DNA of 64,000 nucleotides from Croceicoccus gelatinilyticus (GCF_018398395.1 NZ_JAHCBF010000002.1:434001-498000), one strand, 5' to 3'. Counted from the stretch's first letter, positions 45,914-55,256 are shown. Notes: generated by a model from the sequence alone, not told the origin. Program-made: numbers and translations.

Positions 45914-46411
45914 TCAGTCGTTGTTGTCGTCGTCTTTCGGCGCCACCGCATCGGGCGGCGGCTTGTCGTCCAGCGGATAGACGTTGTGATCGGCCATCAG
46001 GACGTCGACCGTCCGCTCTTTCTCCTGCGCGCGGGCCTTCACCGCGCCGTTCAACGCCGCGTCAAGCAGCCACAGCGCCGCCTCGCTCGTCAGGCCCATC
46101 GCCTTTTTCGTGAAGCGCACGCCGCCAAAGGCGATCGCTGCCGCCATCATCGACGCGGCCAGCGGGTCCGCATTGGCCGTCCGCACCGCCCACATCGCGA
46201 ACAACGCGCCGACACCGCCCACGCCCAGCGAGACGATCAGCTTCTTGCGGATCTCGGGAAGCGGCCTGTCGTCGTCGTAAAGCACCGCGGCCAGCGCGAT
46301 CCATCCCGCCACCATGCCAAACCCGATTCCCGCCAGTACCGGATCGATCGCGCCCAGGGCGGCCATGACCATCGCGGGGCCGTACTTCACGGTTCCCTCT
46401 ACCCCCACCAC
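45914..46411 (-). CDS. Prophage membrane protein, lysis region
   Basis: A 165-residue protein with about three membrane segments (about residues 10-45, 62-78, 85-100) and a long acidic C-terminal tail rich in Asp and Pro. It may be a holin or holin-associated protein, but I cannot assign a family. It lies between the endolysin and another membrane protein. Confidence 0.6.
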   Translation of the reverse strand: MVGVEGTVKYGPAMVMAALGAIDPVLAGIGFGMVAGWIALAAVLYDDDRPLPEIRKKLIVSLGVGGVGALFAMWAVRTANADPLAASMMAAAIAFGGVRFTKKAMGLTSEAALWLLDAALNGAVKARAQEKERTVDVLMADHNVYPLDDKPPPDAVAPKDDDNND

Positions 46412-46415
46412 GCGC

Positions 46416-46835
46416 TCAGCCCGCCGTTGCAGAGGCCGCGAAGACCACGGCGATGAAGCCGAAGAACCCGGCCGCCGCGATCAGTTTGCGAGAACGGCGC
46501 AGGGCAAAGGCCGAAAGCCAGCTCCCGCACGCCACGAACGTCCATGCGACGGCCATGATGATTTCGAACGTCGGGTCGTACAGATCGAAGCCCGCAATGC
46601 GCGAGGTCAGCGGAATGATGCTGCCGGCGATCATCGCAAAGCACAGGAACGCGACCAACGCCGTCGCCCCGAAGATCAGGGCGATCAGCGGCACGACAAC
46701 CGTGCGCCGCCCCTCTTTCAGATAATGCCGGACCGCCCCGCGCAGCCACCGCGCCAGCGGAGCCACCGCCAGAACAGCGCCGCCGTGCGACCACCAGCGC
46801 ATGACATCGGACCAGTCGTTCGCATCAACGATCAT
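46416..46835 (-). CDS. Prophage membrane protein with three or four helices
   Basis: A 139-residue hydrophobic protein with helices near residues 17-30, 48-72, 88-104 and 117-135. Function unknown. Its start overlaps the stop of a tiny membrane-protein gene upstream (46832-46990) by ATGA, and the gene at 45914-46411 follows after 4 bases, so they are probably one cistron group. Confidence 0.6.
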   Translation of the reverse strand: MIVDANDWSDVMRWWSHGGAVLAVAPLARWLRGAVRHYLKEGRRTVVVPLIALIFGATALVAFLCFAMIAGSIIPLTSRIAGFDLYDPTFEIIMAVAWTFVACGSWLSAFALRRSRKLIAAAGFFGFIAVVFAASATAG

Positions 46836-46990
46836 GCGCGGTCGGCCCCGACCCGCGCCCCGCGGATCTCGGCGAGCTTCGCCTTCATCAGCGCCCGCGA
46901 CTGCCGCCAGACAATCGCCCTGCGCCCGACCACGAAGAAAACCGCCGCCATCGCACCCGCGACGACGACGGCAACAGACTTGTCCGTCAT
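46832..46990 (-). CDS. Tiny membrane protein of the lysis region (52 residues)
   Basis: A 52-residue protein with one membrane helix near residues 5-22 (VAVVVAGAMAAVFFVVG) and a basic cytoplasmic tail (RRAIVWRQSRALMKAKLAEIRG). The ATG at 46990 lies in a minus-strand frame closed by the TGA that overlaps the next ATG at 46835. This coupling and the helix-plus-basic-tail layout support a real gene. Confidence 0.6.
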   Translation of the reverse strand: MTDKSVAVVVAGAMAAVFFVVGRRAIVWRQSRALMKAKLAEIRGARVGADRA

Positions 46991-47012
46991 ACTCTCGACC
47001 CCTGTTAGATTA

Positions 47013-47171
47013 TTGTCAGTTGCTCAGAGGGAGCAACTGACGGAGATTACGGGCATCGCTGCGGTAGCTTTATACCTGCTGCGCGAAGGCTCCCACGAGT
47101 GCCCGTATGGTGAACCCGATTGCGGCCCCGAGGGGTTCTGCCGTGAATGTGATCTAGAGAAATGGTTTTAG
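47013..47171 (+). CDS. Possible small Cys-rich protein on the plus strand
   Basis: A plus-strand frame of 52 residues beginning at a TTG, ending CPYGEPDCGPEGFCRECDLEKWF-like with four cysteines that could bind zinc. Read with the TTG, its start lies inside the hairpin at 47015-47041, which is odd. Neighbouring genes are on the minus strand. I report it with low confidence because the Cys pattern looks non-random but no ribosome binding site is clear. Confidence 0.3.
   Translation: MSVAQREQLTEITGIAAVALYLLREGSHECPYGEPDCGPEGFCRECDLEKWF
47015..47041. repeat. 11-bp perfect inverted repeat between lysis and fibre genes
   Basis: GTCAGTTGCTC, loop AGAGG, GAGCAACTGAC: a perfect 11-bp stem. A related GTCAGTTG word lies at about 47192-47199. 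No T-run follows on either strand. It may be an operator or a transcript barrier at the switch from fibre to lysis genes. The rest of the gap 47172-47268 holds nothing I recognise. Confidence 0.55.
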
Positions 47172-47268
47172 CTGACAGCGTAGAAGCTAGTGCGTCAGTT
47201 GTCGTGAATGGCCCGCCAGATTACAGGCAGGCGGGGTCAGGCTGTAGGGTTGCGCCGTGATCCGGGCT

Positions 47269-48645
47269 TTAACCGACCGGATAGGGAACACTCGGCACGG
47301 TGTAACTTGAATTGACCGAACCGCTGTAACGCCCCGTTCCCTTGGTAATGCGGACGTTGGCAATGCGGCCTGTGTAAAACGCGGTTGTGCCTTCTCCGTT
47401 CGCGCCGATCGCCACCTGCCGGTTGGAATCGAACATGGTCAGGCCGGTTACATCCTTGGTCGCCCGCACGATCCCATCGTAGCACAGGTAAAGCGTGTTG
47501 CCGACGCGGCTGATCGCCTTGTGCGACCACCGGGGCGGGGGCATGATGATCGTGGAGGTCGTGCCTACGTCATCGCTGCCAGTGAGCGAGTAATAGAACT
47601 CCAAGCTATTGCCTTCAAAAAAGCCCCAGCCACGATCATTCCCGGTCGTGCCGTATTGAGCGATCAGCGCGTCAACCACCGTCGTGTCGTGCTTTGCGTA
47701 ATATTCGACCGTAAAATCGTCCGTTCCGAAATCCCAATCAGCACTGTCCGCTATGGTCACGAAGTCGCCCGAGCCGTCGAGATTGAGCGCGGACGACTGC
47801 CACGATGGAGAATCGGCTGTGCTGATCTGTGCATTGCCCGATGCGGTCAGGGTGTGGCCGCTGGGGCTTTGGTCGGTGAACGAGGTCGAGCCGTTGGCCC
47901 CGCTGAACTCGACGCACAGCTTGACGTTCGACCAGTAAGGGTCGCTGCTGCCCGTTGCGAAGGGAGCCGAAGGCGGGGTGAAGCCCGGATTACCATAACG
48001 CCCGACGCCCTTGGTAATCCTGACGTTGGCGACTTTGCCGTCATATTGTGCCGTAGAGCCGTTGTTGTTGCCGCCGATGACGAGCGGACGGGCGCTGTTG
48101 CGAAAAGCCACGCCGGTCACGTCGCGGGTCGCCACAATCGCCCCGCCGTATGACAGGTAAAGAGTATTCCCGACCCGGCTAACCGCGCGATGATACCACT
48201 GCGCTTCCTCGGTGTTGGTCCATGAAAGCGATTGGTCGGTGCCGCCGTCCGATGTGTAGAAGAACGCGAGGGCCGATCCTTCGAACATTGCCCACGCCCG
48301 GTTACCGCCTGACGCACTGTATTGGGTTATCGCCGCGCCTGTGGCGCTCGTCCTGTGTTGCGAAAAATACTCGACTGTGAAATCGCCTGATCCGAAATTC
48401 CAGTCAGCGCTATCGGCAATGGTAATAGTATCCCCCGAACCATCGAACAACGCAGATGAGGATTGACCAGGCGGTGGCAGGTCGGTGTCAACTTGTGCAT
48501 TGCCTGCCGCCGTCAAGGTGTGCCGTCCGGTGCGGTCGGTGAACGTAGTAGAGCCATCGGCTCCGCTCATTTCTGCGACAAGGACAGTGTTGCCCCAAAC
48601 ACCCGCGCGACGCCGCGCAGCCAGAACCGACATTCCAAAGCTCAT
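47269..48645 (-). CDS. Tail-fibre protein with two LamG-like repeats
   Basis: A 458-residue protein with two tandem concanavalin/LamG-like domains of about 200 residues (about 20-235 and 235-445). Each unit repeats a motif that begins with FDGSGDTITIADSADWNFG or LDGSGDFVTIADSADWDFG and later WYHRAVSRVGNTLYLSYGG or WSHKAISRVGNTLYLCYDG. This fold binds carbohydrates, which fits receptor recognition. The start at 48645 overlaps the upstream fibre gene by ATGA. Confidence 0.85.
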   Translation of the reverse strand: MSFGMSVLAARRRAGVWGNTVLVAEMSGADGSTTFTDRTGRHTLTAAGNAQVDTDLPPPGQSSSALFDGSGDTITIADSADWNFGSGDFTVEYFSQHRTSATGAAITQYSASGGNRAWAMFEGSALAFFYTSDGGTDQSLSWTNTEEAQWYHRAVSRVGNTLYLSYGGAIVATRDVTGVAFRNSARPLVIGGNNNGSTAQYDGKVANVRITKGVGRYGNPGFTPPSAPFATGSSDPYWSNVKLCVEFSGANGSTSFTDQSPSGHTLTASGNAQISTADSPSWQSSALNLDGSGDFVTIADSADWDFGTDDFTVEYYAKHDTTVVDALIAQYGTTGNDRGWGFFEGNSLEFYYSLTGSDDVGTTSTIIMPPPRWSHKAISRVGNTLYLCYDGIVRATKDVTGLTMFDSNRQVAIGANGEGTTAFYTGRIANVRITKGTGRYSGSVNSSYTVPSVPYPVG

Positions 48646-50330
48646 GCCGTCACGTCCCCGGTCACGCGATAGACGTTTTCCGCCACCCGCTTGATTCCCG
48701 CGATGGCGAACTGCCCCGCCGTCGTCAGCGCCGCGCCGCGCGACTGCACTGTCACACCGCTCGCCCCCGCGATCGTCACCGCCCCCGCACCCGTCTGGTG
48801 AATCTCGAACACCGTGTTCGTCGCAACAGCCAAGTCGACCGGAATGGTCAGCGCAATCGCCGATGCGTTGTTGAATTCCTTGGTCTTCGGAAAGTCCGCA
48901 GCCGTCGCCGAGTAAGTCGTGCCCGTTTCCTCGGTGATCGTGCTCGATCCACCCCCCACCAGCCCGTCGACTTCCGCCTTCGAATAGACATCGATGTTCG
49001 TGCGCGCATCGCCCGCATCGGTCAGGTCCGACAGGTTCAGCGACCGGCGGACATACCGCGCGTCGGCGTCGGCCTGGCTGATTCCGCTGGCCTGCCCGCT
49101 GCCGCCCGTCGTGTCGCCTGTCGTCTGCAGGATGATCTCGTCCAGATAGAACCCGATCGACCCGCCCACGTCCGCGATGCGCAGTTCGTCGACACTGACG
49201 CCCGCCGGCACCTGGAACAACGCCTTCGATATCACGACCAGCTGGTACGATGCCGTCTGCGAGGAATCGAAGCCGAAGGAACCGGACTTCAGCGAAACCT
49301 GCGATCCGCGCGCCACCCCGCCTTCGAACCATTGCAGCGTCAGCCAGCGTTTCGGGTTCCAGTTCGCCTTGGACCGGATGCGCAGCGTCAGGTTGCCGTC
49401 TCCGTCGAAGCCCAGCGGCCCGCCCGCCACCAGCCTGACGTAGTCGCCCGCCGGAACGCTCGTCCCCTCGATGCACTTCGTGCCCGCATAGGGATTGTTC
49501 GTGGAATCGAGTGTGAAGCCCGCGCCGCTGACCGTGCCGGTCCATTCCGCGCCTTCGCGGTAGATGTCGACGTTGCTTATATCGCCCAGCGTCGTTGCCG
49601 CCGCCGGCACCAGCACGAAAGTCAGGTAAAGCTGCGTCGTCGGATCGACCGATGGCTGCGACGGCGATGCGGCGGGCGATCCCGTGATCTTGCCCAGAGT
49701 ACCTGTGTCGTCGACGTAGAGCACGTCGATGCGCGGATTGCTGCCGTCCGCCACATCCAGGCTGATCGTCTGCGCGGCAGCCGTCAGAAGCGCCCCATCG
49801 AGATAGAACGAGCCCGCCGCCATCTCGAAATCGAGATCGGACACGTAATTGATGCCAAGGCCCGACACGATGCCGTTCAGCTGCTGGGCATCGCCGGTAT
49901 TGCCGCCCGCTGCCGCCAGCGCGGCGGTAAGGTCTGTCTGGTCTCCGATCTGCCCGCCGATCGCGCCCCACGTCGCCGACAGCGCCAGCGTAGCCCAGGC
50001 CGCCGAGACATACTGGATGCGAACGCCTTCGTCCTCCACCCACAGGATCTGGCCTTCGGTCGCGATCGTCGCGAACAGCCATCCGCTGGCAGCATCGGCG
50101 CCCACCGCCACGGCCAGCTTGCCGTCGTGACCCGCCCATAGGCCTGTCGCGCTGGCGGCGACCAAGTAGCTCGCCCCGTCGTCGCAGCTGCCCGGTGGGG
50201 CCGTCAGGTCGCGATCCAGCACGCTGCCCCGGATCGCCGCTTCGTAAAGGCGCAGCGCCGCATTGTGCGGCACCCACGGCGAGGCCTGCGCCGCCGACCA
50301 TTCGACCGCGCCGTAAATCGGTGTCGTCAT
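48642..50330 (-). CDS. Tail-fibre/tail-tip protein with DUF2793 domain
   Basis: A 562-residue fibre protein. The N-terminal 100 residues contain a DUF2793 domain (SPWVPHNAALRLYEAAIRGS; GWLFATIATEGQILWVEDEG), found in alphaproteobacterial phage fibres. A central carbohydrate-binding-like segment (about 270-400) and a C-terminal head-like domain follow (ETGTTYSATAADFPKTKEF; ITGASGVTVQSRG-like). It lies between the gpJ-like tip protein and the LamG fibre, a normal order for adsorption modules. Confidence 0.85.
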   Translation of the reverse strand: MTTPIYGAVEWSAAQASPWVPHNAALRLYEAAIRGSVLDRDLTAPPGSCDDGASYLVAASATGLWAGHDGKLAVAVGADAASGWLFATIATEGQILWVEDEGVRIQYVSAAWATLALSATWGAIGGQIGDQTDLTAALAAAGGNTGDAQQLNGIVSGLGINYVSDLDFEMAAGSFYLDGALLTAAAQTISLDVADGSNPRIDVLYVDDTGTLGKITGSPAASPSQPSVDPTTQLYLTFVLVPAAATTLGDISNVDIYREGAEWTGTVSGAGFTLDSTNNPYAGTKCIEGTSVPAGDYVRLVAGGPLGFDGDGNLTLRIRSKANWNPKRWLTLQWFEGGVARGSQVSLKSGSFGFDSSQTASYQLVVISKALFQVPAGVSVDELRIADVGGSIGFYLDEIILQTTGDTTGGSGQASGISQADADARYVRRSLNLSDLTDAGDARTNIDVYSKAEVDGLVGGGSSTITEETGTTYSATAADFPKTKEFNNASAIALTIPVDLAVATNTVFEIHQTGAGAVTIAGASGVTVQSRGAALTTAGQFAIAGIKRVAENVYRVTGDVTA

Positions 50331-50334
50331 TCGA

Positions 50335-53241
50335 TTATCCCGTGATGGTAAGCGGATACCCGCGCAGGTTCAGCGTCGGGTTCATTTGATAGAGGCGGGC
50401 CGTGACCGTACCCTGCGCCGATCCGAAATCGGTCACCTGGTCGGCCTCGGCATATGTGATCGGCAGGGTGGCGGCAGCAATCGTGCGGACGACGCTTTCG
50501 CCGTCCATAACGTCCAGTTCCCACGCCTCGGATGCTTCGCCCAGCGGCACGTCTTGCCCGTTCAGCGTCGTACCGCCCACGCGGGTGCGTCGCGTCGCAT
50601 CGAACTGCCAGTCGGCACCGCTCTGTTCGGCAATGCCGCTGACCGGCGCATAGGGCTTGTGCGTCGCGCCGGTGTAGGGAACGGCAAAGGCATCGGCCTC
50701 GCTCGCCCCGCGGCCCACCGTGCTGACGATGTAGCTGTCGGTATCGCCGATCTCGCTTGCGCCAAGATCATGGCGCTGAACCGATCCCAGCAGGATGAAG
50801 CGTTCGTCCGCGCCGTGCGTCCCCATCGCCCATTCGGTCCCGCGCCGGCCGCGCAGGAACCCGGTCAGCTGGTACGTCAGCGGGGCCGTCAGCGTCGCGG
50901 TGCGGAACTGCACCACTTCGTCGCCGATCAGCGCGAGGTTCAGCGTGCCGTCGTCCAGCATGTCCTCGTAAGTCGTGCTCAGCAGCTCGCCCGATTGGAG
51001 GACAACCTCGACGCTGCTGCCGTCATCGAAGTTGAACGGTTCGGCATCGGGCAGGACATCGCTCATCACCCCGATCTCGCTGGCAAGGTCGCTGGCAATC
51101 GTGTCCCAGTCGGCTGCAAAACTTTCGGTCTCGCCCGTGTCGCTCTGCGCGAACGACGCACCGGGCCAGCTGCGCGTGTCGTCGGTCGGCCCAGCGGCCA
51201 GGTACGCGAAAGGCACCGACTGGTCGTGCGCGTCGATCAGCAGCGGCAGGTCCAGCACCGCGCCGGTTGTCGGCGACGGAGCATATATCTCTGCCGGCGG
51301 AATGCCGTCCGCGCTGGCGCCCGCCGCGCTCGACAGGCCGGTCAGGCTGGGAATGTCCGATTCCCATTCGGCCTGCATCACGCCGTTCGCGCCCAGCGTC
51401 AGCTTCGCGCACTTCATCGAAATCGGCTCGCCGTCGAACGACAGCGTATAGACGTCGCCGGGTTCGACCGCGATGTGCCGCCGCGACAGATCGGCATTAC
51501 CCCTCGTGCGTTCCCACCACTTGCGGCGCAGGAACCGGTCCGCGTACCTGCGCGCGGGCGTCGGCGTCAGCGCCAGCGTCGTCAGGTCCAGCGTCAGTTC
51601 GCGCACGGTGCCCACTTCGTTGCCGCGCCGCTGCGATACTGCCGTATTGGTCTGCTGGTCCGAATCGATATCGGCAAAGTTGAAGAACACGCGGCGGGGC
51701 AAGTCGCTGTCGGCTGTCGATTCCAGCACCCAGCGCGGCTCTGCCTTCACGAAATCGGTGATCGCTCCTTGCGACGCCATGCTGCGCGGCAGGCCTTCCA
51801 GCAGGAAATCGTGCGGGCGCACGTCAAAGTCGTAGACGTCCAGAAGCGGCCCCGCGATCTGCTTGACCGACCCCTGGGTCCAGCTGAACCCGTCCACGAC
51901 GACATCGTCCAGCGCGCTGTAATCGAAATCGCCGGCCTCCAGCCCCGCGCGCAGCGACAGGTCGGTCATGATGTCGGCCAGCGTGAAACTGGTTCCGCCC
52001 GCGCCCGTCGTGATTGTCAGGTGCCGCAGGTTCGCGGTCGAGTTGTCGGCCAGGCCAGCCGTAAGTCCGGCAGACAGTTCGAACCGGATTTCACCGATAT
52101 CGAAATCGAAGGCCTGCGTGCGCGACAGCGAGCGGACCCCGTCGCTCATCGACAGGGAATTCTTTTTCGAAACGTAGGCACCGCCCATCGATGGGGACGG
52201 CAAATAGGAAAGCGAATCGACCGGATTGGATAGCCACAGGCCTGCAAGGTCATCGGGATCGCTGTCGAAGGTATAGCGAACTTCTGCGCCCCACGATTCG
52301 AGCGCATCGTCGGAAACGATCGAATGCCCGAACCTGACCGGCTCGACTTCGCTGCCTCCACCGGGCGGGGACACGAAGGTCGCCACAAAGTCGTAGGTAC
52401 CGCTGATGCCCGATGCATCACTGGCAAGGATCATGTCCCTTACGGTATCGGTCAGCTGCGCCCGCGAACTGGTGCGCTTCACGCCCGGATCGATCGATCC
52501 GTCGCTCCTGAACCGCCAGGCCCCGCCGCTCACGTCGCCGGGATACCAGGTGTTGAGCCCGCTGCCGTCGCCGCCGTCCTCGAAGATATCGGTAAGGGCC
52601 GCAGGCTCTCCGTTAATCGTGTAGACCCCGTTGTAGAAATCCATGTCGATCACCACGCCGCCACCGGTCTCGGCCTCGACCGTCACGATGGGCAGGCGGT
52701 TGCCCAGTTTTTCCAGCGGGATGCGTTCGAAGAAAATGTAGGACTGGTGGCGATAGGCAGGGCAGGTGCCTTCGCCCTGCTCGGCCTCGACCGTTGCCAG
52801 CATCCGCGGATCGGGCATCTGGTCTGCGCTGCCGAAATAAAACCGCATGTTCGCGTCGAGCTCGTAATCGTCGTCCAGCTCGTAAAGCGGCTCGCTCGCC
52901 GTCACGTCGTAGACAAGGTGCCCGTCGAACTTGATCTTGCGGATCTGTCCGATCGGGTGATCGGCAACGTGAATCGCCCAGGTCCCGAAATAGGTATATT
53001 CGTTGTACTTTCCGCCCTTGGTCTTCCGCCTTTTCTTCTTCTCCTCGATATCCTCGGCGAAAAAGCACGGGCAGGTCAGCCACCGCCGCCCGTAGAAATA
53101 ATTGAACGGGGTGCCATAGTCGGCAACTGTCGCGTTCAGATCGGTGACGCGCGGCCCCTCGATGGTCTGGCTGGCCTGCATCGCCATCTGCGCCGCTGTC
53201 AGCGCGACGGTGACGGCCAGCGATACGGGATCAACGGCCAT
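50335..53241 (-). CDS. Host-specificity tail-tip protein (gpJ-like / GTA orfg15-like)
   Basis: A 968-residue central tail-tip protein. N-terminal hydrophobic start, then a GPRVTDLNATVADYGTPFN segment typical of phage J proteins, then beta-rich domains up to the C-terminus. It forms the tail hub and shapes receptor contact and DNA passage. It overlaps the NlpC/P60 gene by 11 bases. Position corresponds to the last gene of the gene-transfer-agent tail block. Confidence 0.85.
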   Translation of the reverse strand: MAVDPVSLAVTVALTAAQMAMQASQTIEGPRVTDLNATVADYGTPFNYFYGRRWLTCPCFFAEDIEEKKKRRKTKGGKYNEYTYFGTWAIHVADHPIGQIRKIKFDGHLVYDVTASEPLYELDDDYELDANMRFYFGSADQMPDPRMLATVEAEQGEGTCPAYRHQSYIFFERIPLEKLGNRLPIVTVEAETGGGVVIDMDFYNGVYTINGEPAALTDIFEDGGDGSGLNTWYPGDVSGGAWRFRSDGSIDPGVKRTSSRAQLTDTVRDMILASDASGISGTYDFVATFVSPPGGGSEVEPVRFGHSIVSDDALESWGAEVRYTFDSDPDDLAGLWLSNPVDSLSYLPSPSMGGAYVSKKNSLSMSDGVRSLSRTQAFDFDIGEIRFELSAGLTAGLADNSTANLRHLTITTGAGGTSFTLADIMTDLSLRAGLEAGDFDYSALDDVVVDGFSWTQGSVKQIAGPLLDVYDFDVRPHDFLLEGLPRSMASQGAITDFVKAEPRWVLESTADSDLPRRVFFNFADIDSDQQTNTAVSQRRGNEVGTVRELTLDLTTLALTPTPARRYADRFLRRKWWERTRGNADLSRRHIAVEPGDVYTLSFDGEPISMKCAKLTLGANGVMQAEWESDIPSLTGLSSAAGASADGIPPAEIYAPSPTTGAVLDLPLLIDAHDQSVPFAYLAAGPTDDTRSWPGASFAQSDTGETESFAADWDTIASDLASEIGVMSDVLPDAEPFNFDDGSSVEVVLQSGELLSTTYEDMLDDGTLNLALIGDEVVQFRTATLTAPLTYQLTGFLRGRRGTEWAMGTHGADERFILLGSVQRHDLGASEIGDTDSYIVSTVGRGASEADAFAVPYTGATHKPYAPVSGIAEQSGADWQFDATRRTRVGGTTLNGQDVPLGEASEAWELDVMDGESVVRTIAAATLPITYAEADQVTDFGSAQGTVTARLYQMNPTLNLRGYPLTITG

Positions 53242-53698
53242 GTTCGTTCCCTCCGTTCACGGCGGACGGCACGTCGCCACCCCTCCAGTTCCAGATGCTA
53301 TCGACAGCGCGGGCCCAGACATGCCCCATCGGCACTTCGATGACCCGCATCGGCCCCGCCGAATAGCAATGGATCATTCGGCCCTGCCCTGCGTAGATCG
53401 CAAGGTGCTGGGTCCGCCCCGCCACTTTCAGCAGCAGGACCGCGCCTTCGCGCACGTCACGCGCGCGATCGAACACGGCGACCATGCCTGCCTTCAGCAC
53501 GTCCGGGCGCACCCGCGCGCCATACCCTGCAAAGTTTGCCTCGAAACTTCCCGCACCCGGCAGGTCCAGTTCGCGCGCAACCCCCGCGACCAGCCCCTTG
53601 CAGTCACAGCCGACACCCTTGGCCGACTGGCCCCATGCGAACGGCGTGCCGATCCAGCCACGCGCGGCCTCAATGATCGTGTGTCCCGATGCGGTCAT
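53231..53698 (-). CDS. NlpC/P60 family tail-tip peptidoglycan hydrolase
   Basis: A 155-residue cysteine peptidase. The catalytic Cys is in GVGCDCKGLVAGV (about residues 29-41) and the catalytic His in TQHLAIYAGQ; an Asn/His third residue lies further on. In alphaproteobacterial gene-transfer agents the equivalent gene (orfg14) helps the tail cross the peptidoglycan. It overlaps the DUF2163 gene by ATGA. Confidence 0.92.
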   Translation of the reverse strand: MTASGHTIIEAARGWIGTPFAWGQSAKGVGCDCKGLVAGVARELDLPGAGSFEANFAGYGARVRPDVLKAGMVAVFDRARDVREGAVLLLKVAGRTQHLAIYAGQGRMIHCYSAGPMRVIEVPMGHVWARAVDSIWNWRGGDVPSAVNGGNEHGR

Positions 53699-54633
53699 GG
53701 CGGCGTCAGGCCCCCTTCGCTGCCGCCCACCAGCGTCCCGCCGGCGAACTGCCGCCCGCCGCCCGATCCGGGCGTGGCGATCTTCATGTACTTCTCGGTC
53801 CCCGGCACTTCGGGATGCCCGCCGAAGTTGATGACGTTGTCATAGGTCAGGCACGTCGGCAGCGTTTCGTCGTCCGACTTGCGCAGCTTCGAACAGCCGC
53901 GAAACAGGTTCAGCGTGTCGCCGACTTCAGGTGCCGCCGGCAGCGCCGCAAACAGCTCGAGAGCGCCGCCTTCATAGCGGAACACTTCGGCCTCGATCCC
54001 GGCCAGCGCGCCGGTCAGGAACGTCACGTCCCCGCCGTCGAAGAAGTTGTCGGCCTCGCCGTCCTCGTCGACGGTGAATTCGAACGTGCTGGTCACGGCG
54101 GTGACGGTGCAAGGGTATGGCGTGCGCGTCGCCGTGCACTTCCCGTCGCCGAAATCGTATGTGCAGTACGGCGACTGGACCCGCCCGATCACCTGGTTCA
54201 ACGCATCGGCATGGTCGCGCACTTGCAGAATCCACTTGCCGCCTTCGATCCGGCAATCGGCCACCCGCCCGCACAGGATCGGCACGACCGGCAGGGTTTC
54301 CGCAACACCCGGCGACGTCCACGCCAGCCAGACTTTCGCGTTCTGCCAGTAATGGCCCCGCACGCGCTCCGCCGTGAATTCGCCGCCGACCGGGCCCGAC
54401 AGTTCGAAGTTGCTGGACTCCATGCCCAGCGCCATCGTCACCGCCGACGCGACCATCCCGGGGCTCGCCACGTCGGGATCCTCGCCTGTGCCCAGGTCGA
54501 TCGTCAGCGTGCGGTTCCATGTCGTCAGCGCGACGCGGTCCCCGTTGCGCGGCTGAAGCACGACGCACTCGGCACCCTTGCGCGGCGACTGGGCAATGAC
54601 ATCGGACAGAAGAGCAGGAACGGTGCGTGTCAC
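53695..54633 (-). CDS. DUF2163-family tail protein, GTG start
   Basis: A 312-residue protein equivalent to orfg13 of alphaproteobacterial gene-transfer agents. The N-terminal half is a DUF2163 domain (NRTLTIDLGTGEDPDVASPG) and the C-terminal part is the phage BR0599-type Cys-containing domain (DLFRGCSKL-like; TCLTYDNVINFGGHPEVPG). The GTG at 54633 overlaps the DUF2460 stop as GTGA. It belongs to the tail hub. Confidence 0.88.
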   Translation of the reverse strand: MTRTVPALLSDVIAQSPRKGAECVVLQPRNGDRVALTTWNRTLTIDLGTGEDPDVASPGMVASAVTMALGMESSNFELSGPVGGEFTAERVRGHYWQNAKVWLAWTSPGVAETLPVVPILCGRVADCRIEGGKWILQVRDHADALNQVIGRVQSPYCTYDFGDGKCTATRTPYPCTVTAVTSTFEFTVDEDGEADNFFDGGDVTFLTGALAGIEAEVFRYEGGALELFAALPAAPEVGDTLNLFRGCSKLRKSDDETLPTCLTYDNVINFGGHPEVPGTEKYMKIATPGSGGGRQFAGGTLVGGSEGGLTPP

Positions 54634-55256
54634 GGACGCACCTCTTGCAGCGGCACCGATCCGACACTGCGCGAATTGATCGTGTCCCAGCTCACCGACA
54701 GCAGGTCTTCGGTAAAGCGCACCGGCACGTCGAATTCGTAACCGCAGGTGATGATCACGTCGGTATCGGGGGCTACGGCAAAGGTCACCGTGCCGTCGCC
54801 GCGCTGGACGGTATAGCCGCCCACCTGCACCACGCCGTCGAAGGCCACCACGACGGTTCCGGCAACCGGCCACTTCACGGGCTGGTCGTATGTGCCGCCC
54901 GCATCCCCGTACCGCTTGACGATGTCGAACACCGTGGTCGCCCCGTCGCCGGTGCCCAGCGGCTGATCGGTGGCGGACGGGTCCGACCGGCCATCGGCAT
55001 GGCTGGTATATTCGATCCAGTCTTTCAGCAGGAAGGCGCGCGATGCGCCGCGGCGCGCGCGGTGGAACGCGCGCAGGGCGGCGATATCGGCAGGCGAACG
55101 GGCATTGTGCGCGATGTCGTACTGCGCCAACGGGTCTTCCCACCGTTCCTCGCGGTCCTCGTGCCCCGAATCCAGCGGCACGACGTAAGTCATGAAGGCC
55201 GCGCCGCCACTGGACCCCTTGGACCAGTTCTCGGGAAGACGGACGTCATCGATCAT
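54630..55256 (-). CDS. DUF2460-family distal tail protein
   Basis: A 208-residue protein of the DUF2460 family, equivalent to orfg12 of alphaproteobacterial gene-transfer agents. The segment MIDDVRLPENWSKGSSGG is the family start, and VRFTEDLLSVSWDTINSRS is near the end. It is probably the distal tail protein linking tube to tip. It overlaps the tape-measure stop by ATGA. Confidence 0.9.
   Translation of the reverse strand: MIDDVRLPENWSKGSSGGAAFMTYVVPLDSGHEDREERWEDPLAQYDIAHNARSPADIAALRAFHRARRGASRAFLLKDWIEYTSHADGRSDPSATDQPLGTGDGATTVFDIVKRYGDAGGTYDQPVKWPVAGTVVVAFDGVVQVGGYTVQRGDGTVTFAVAPDTDVIITCGYEFDVPVRFTEDLLSVSWDTINSRSVGSVPLQEVRP

Noticed and set aside
47269-50301. Long frame joining the LamG fibre to the region of the DUF2793 fibre
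   Set aside because: Its first 550 codons are an out-of-frame reading of the DUF2793 gene. The real LamG gene begins at ATG 48645, overlapping the previous stop.
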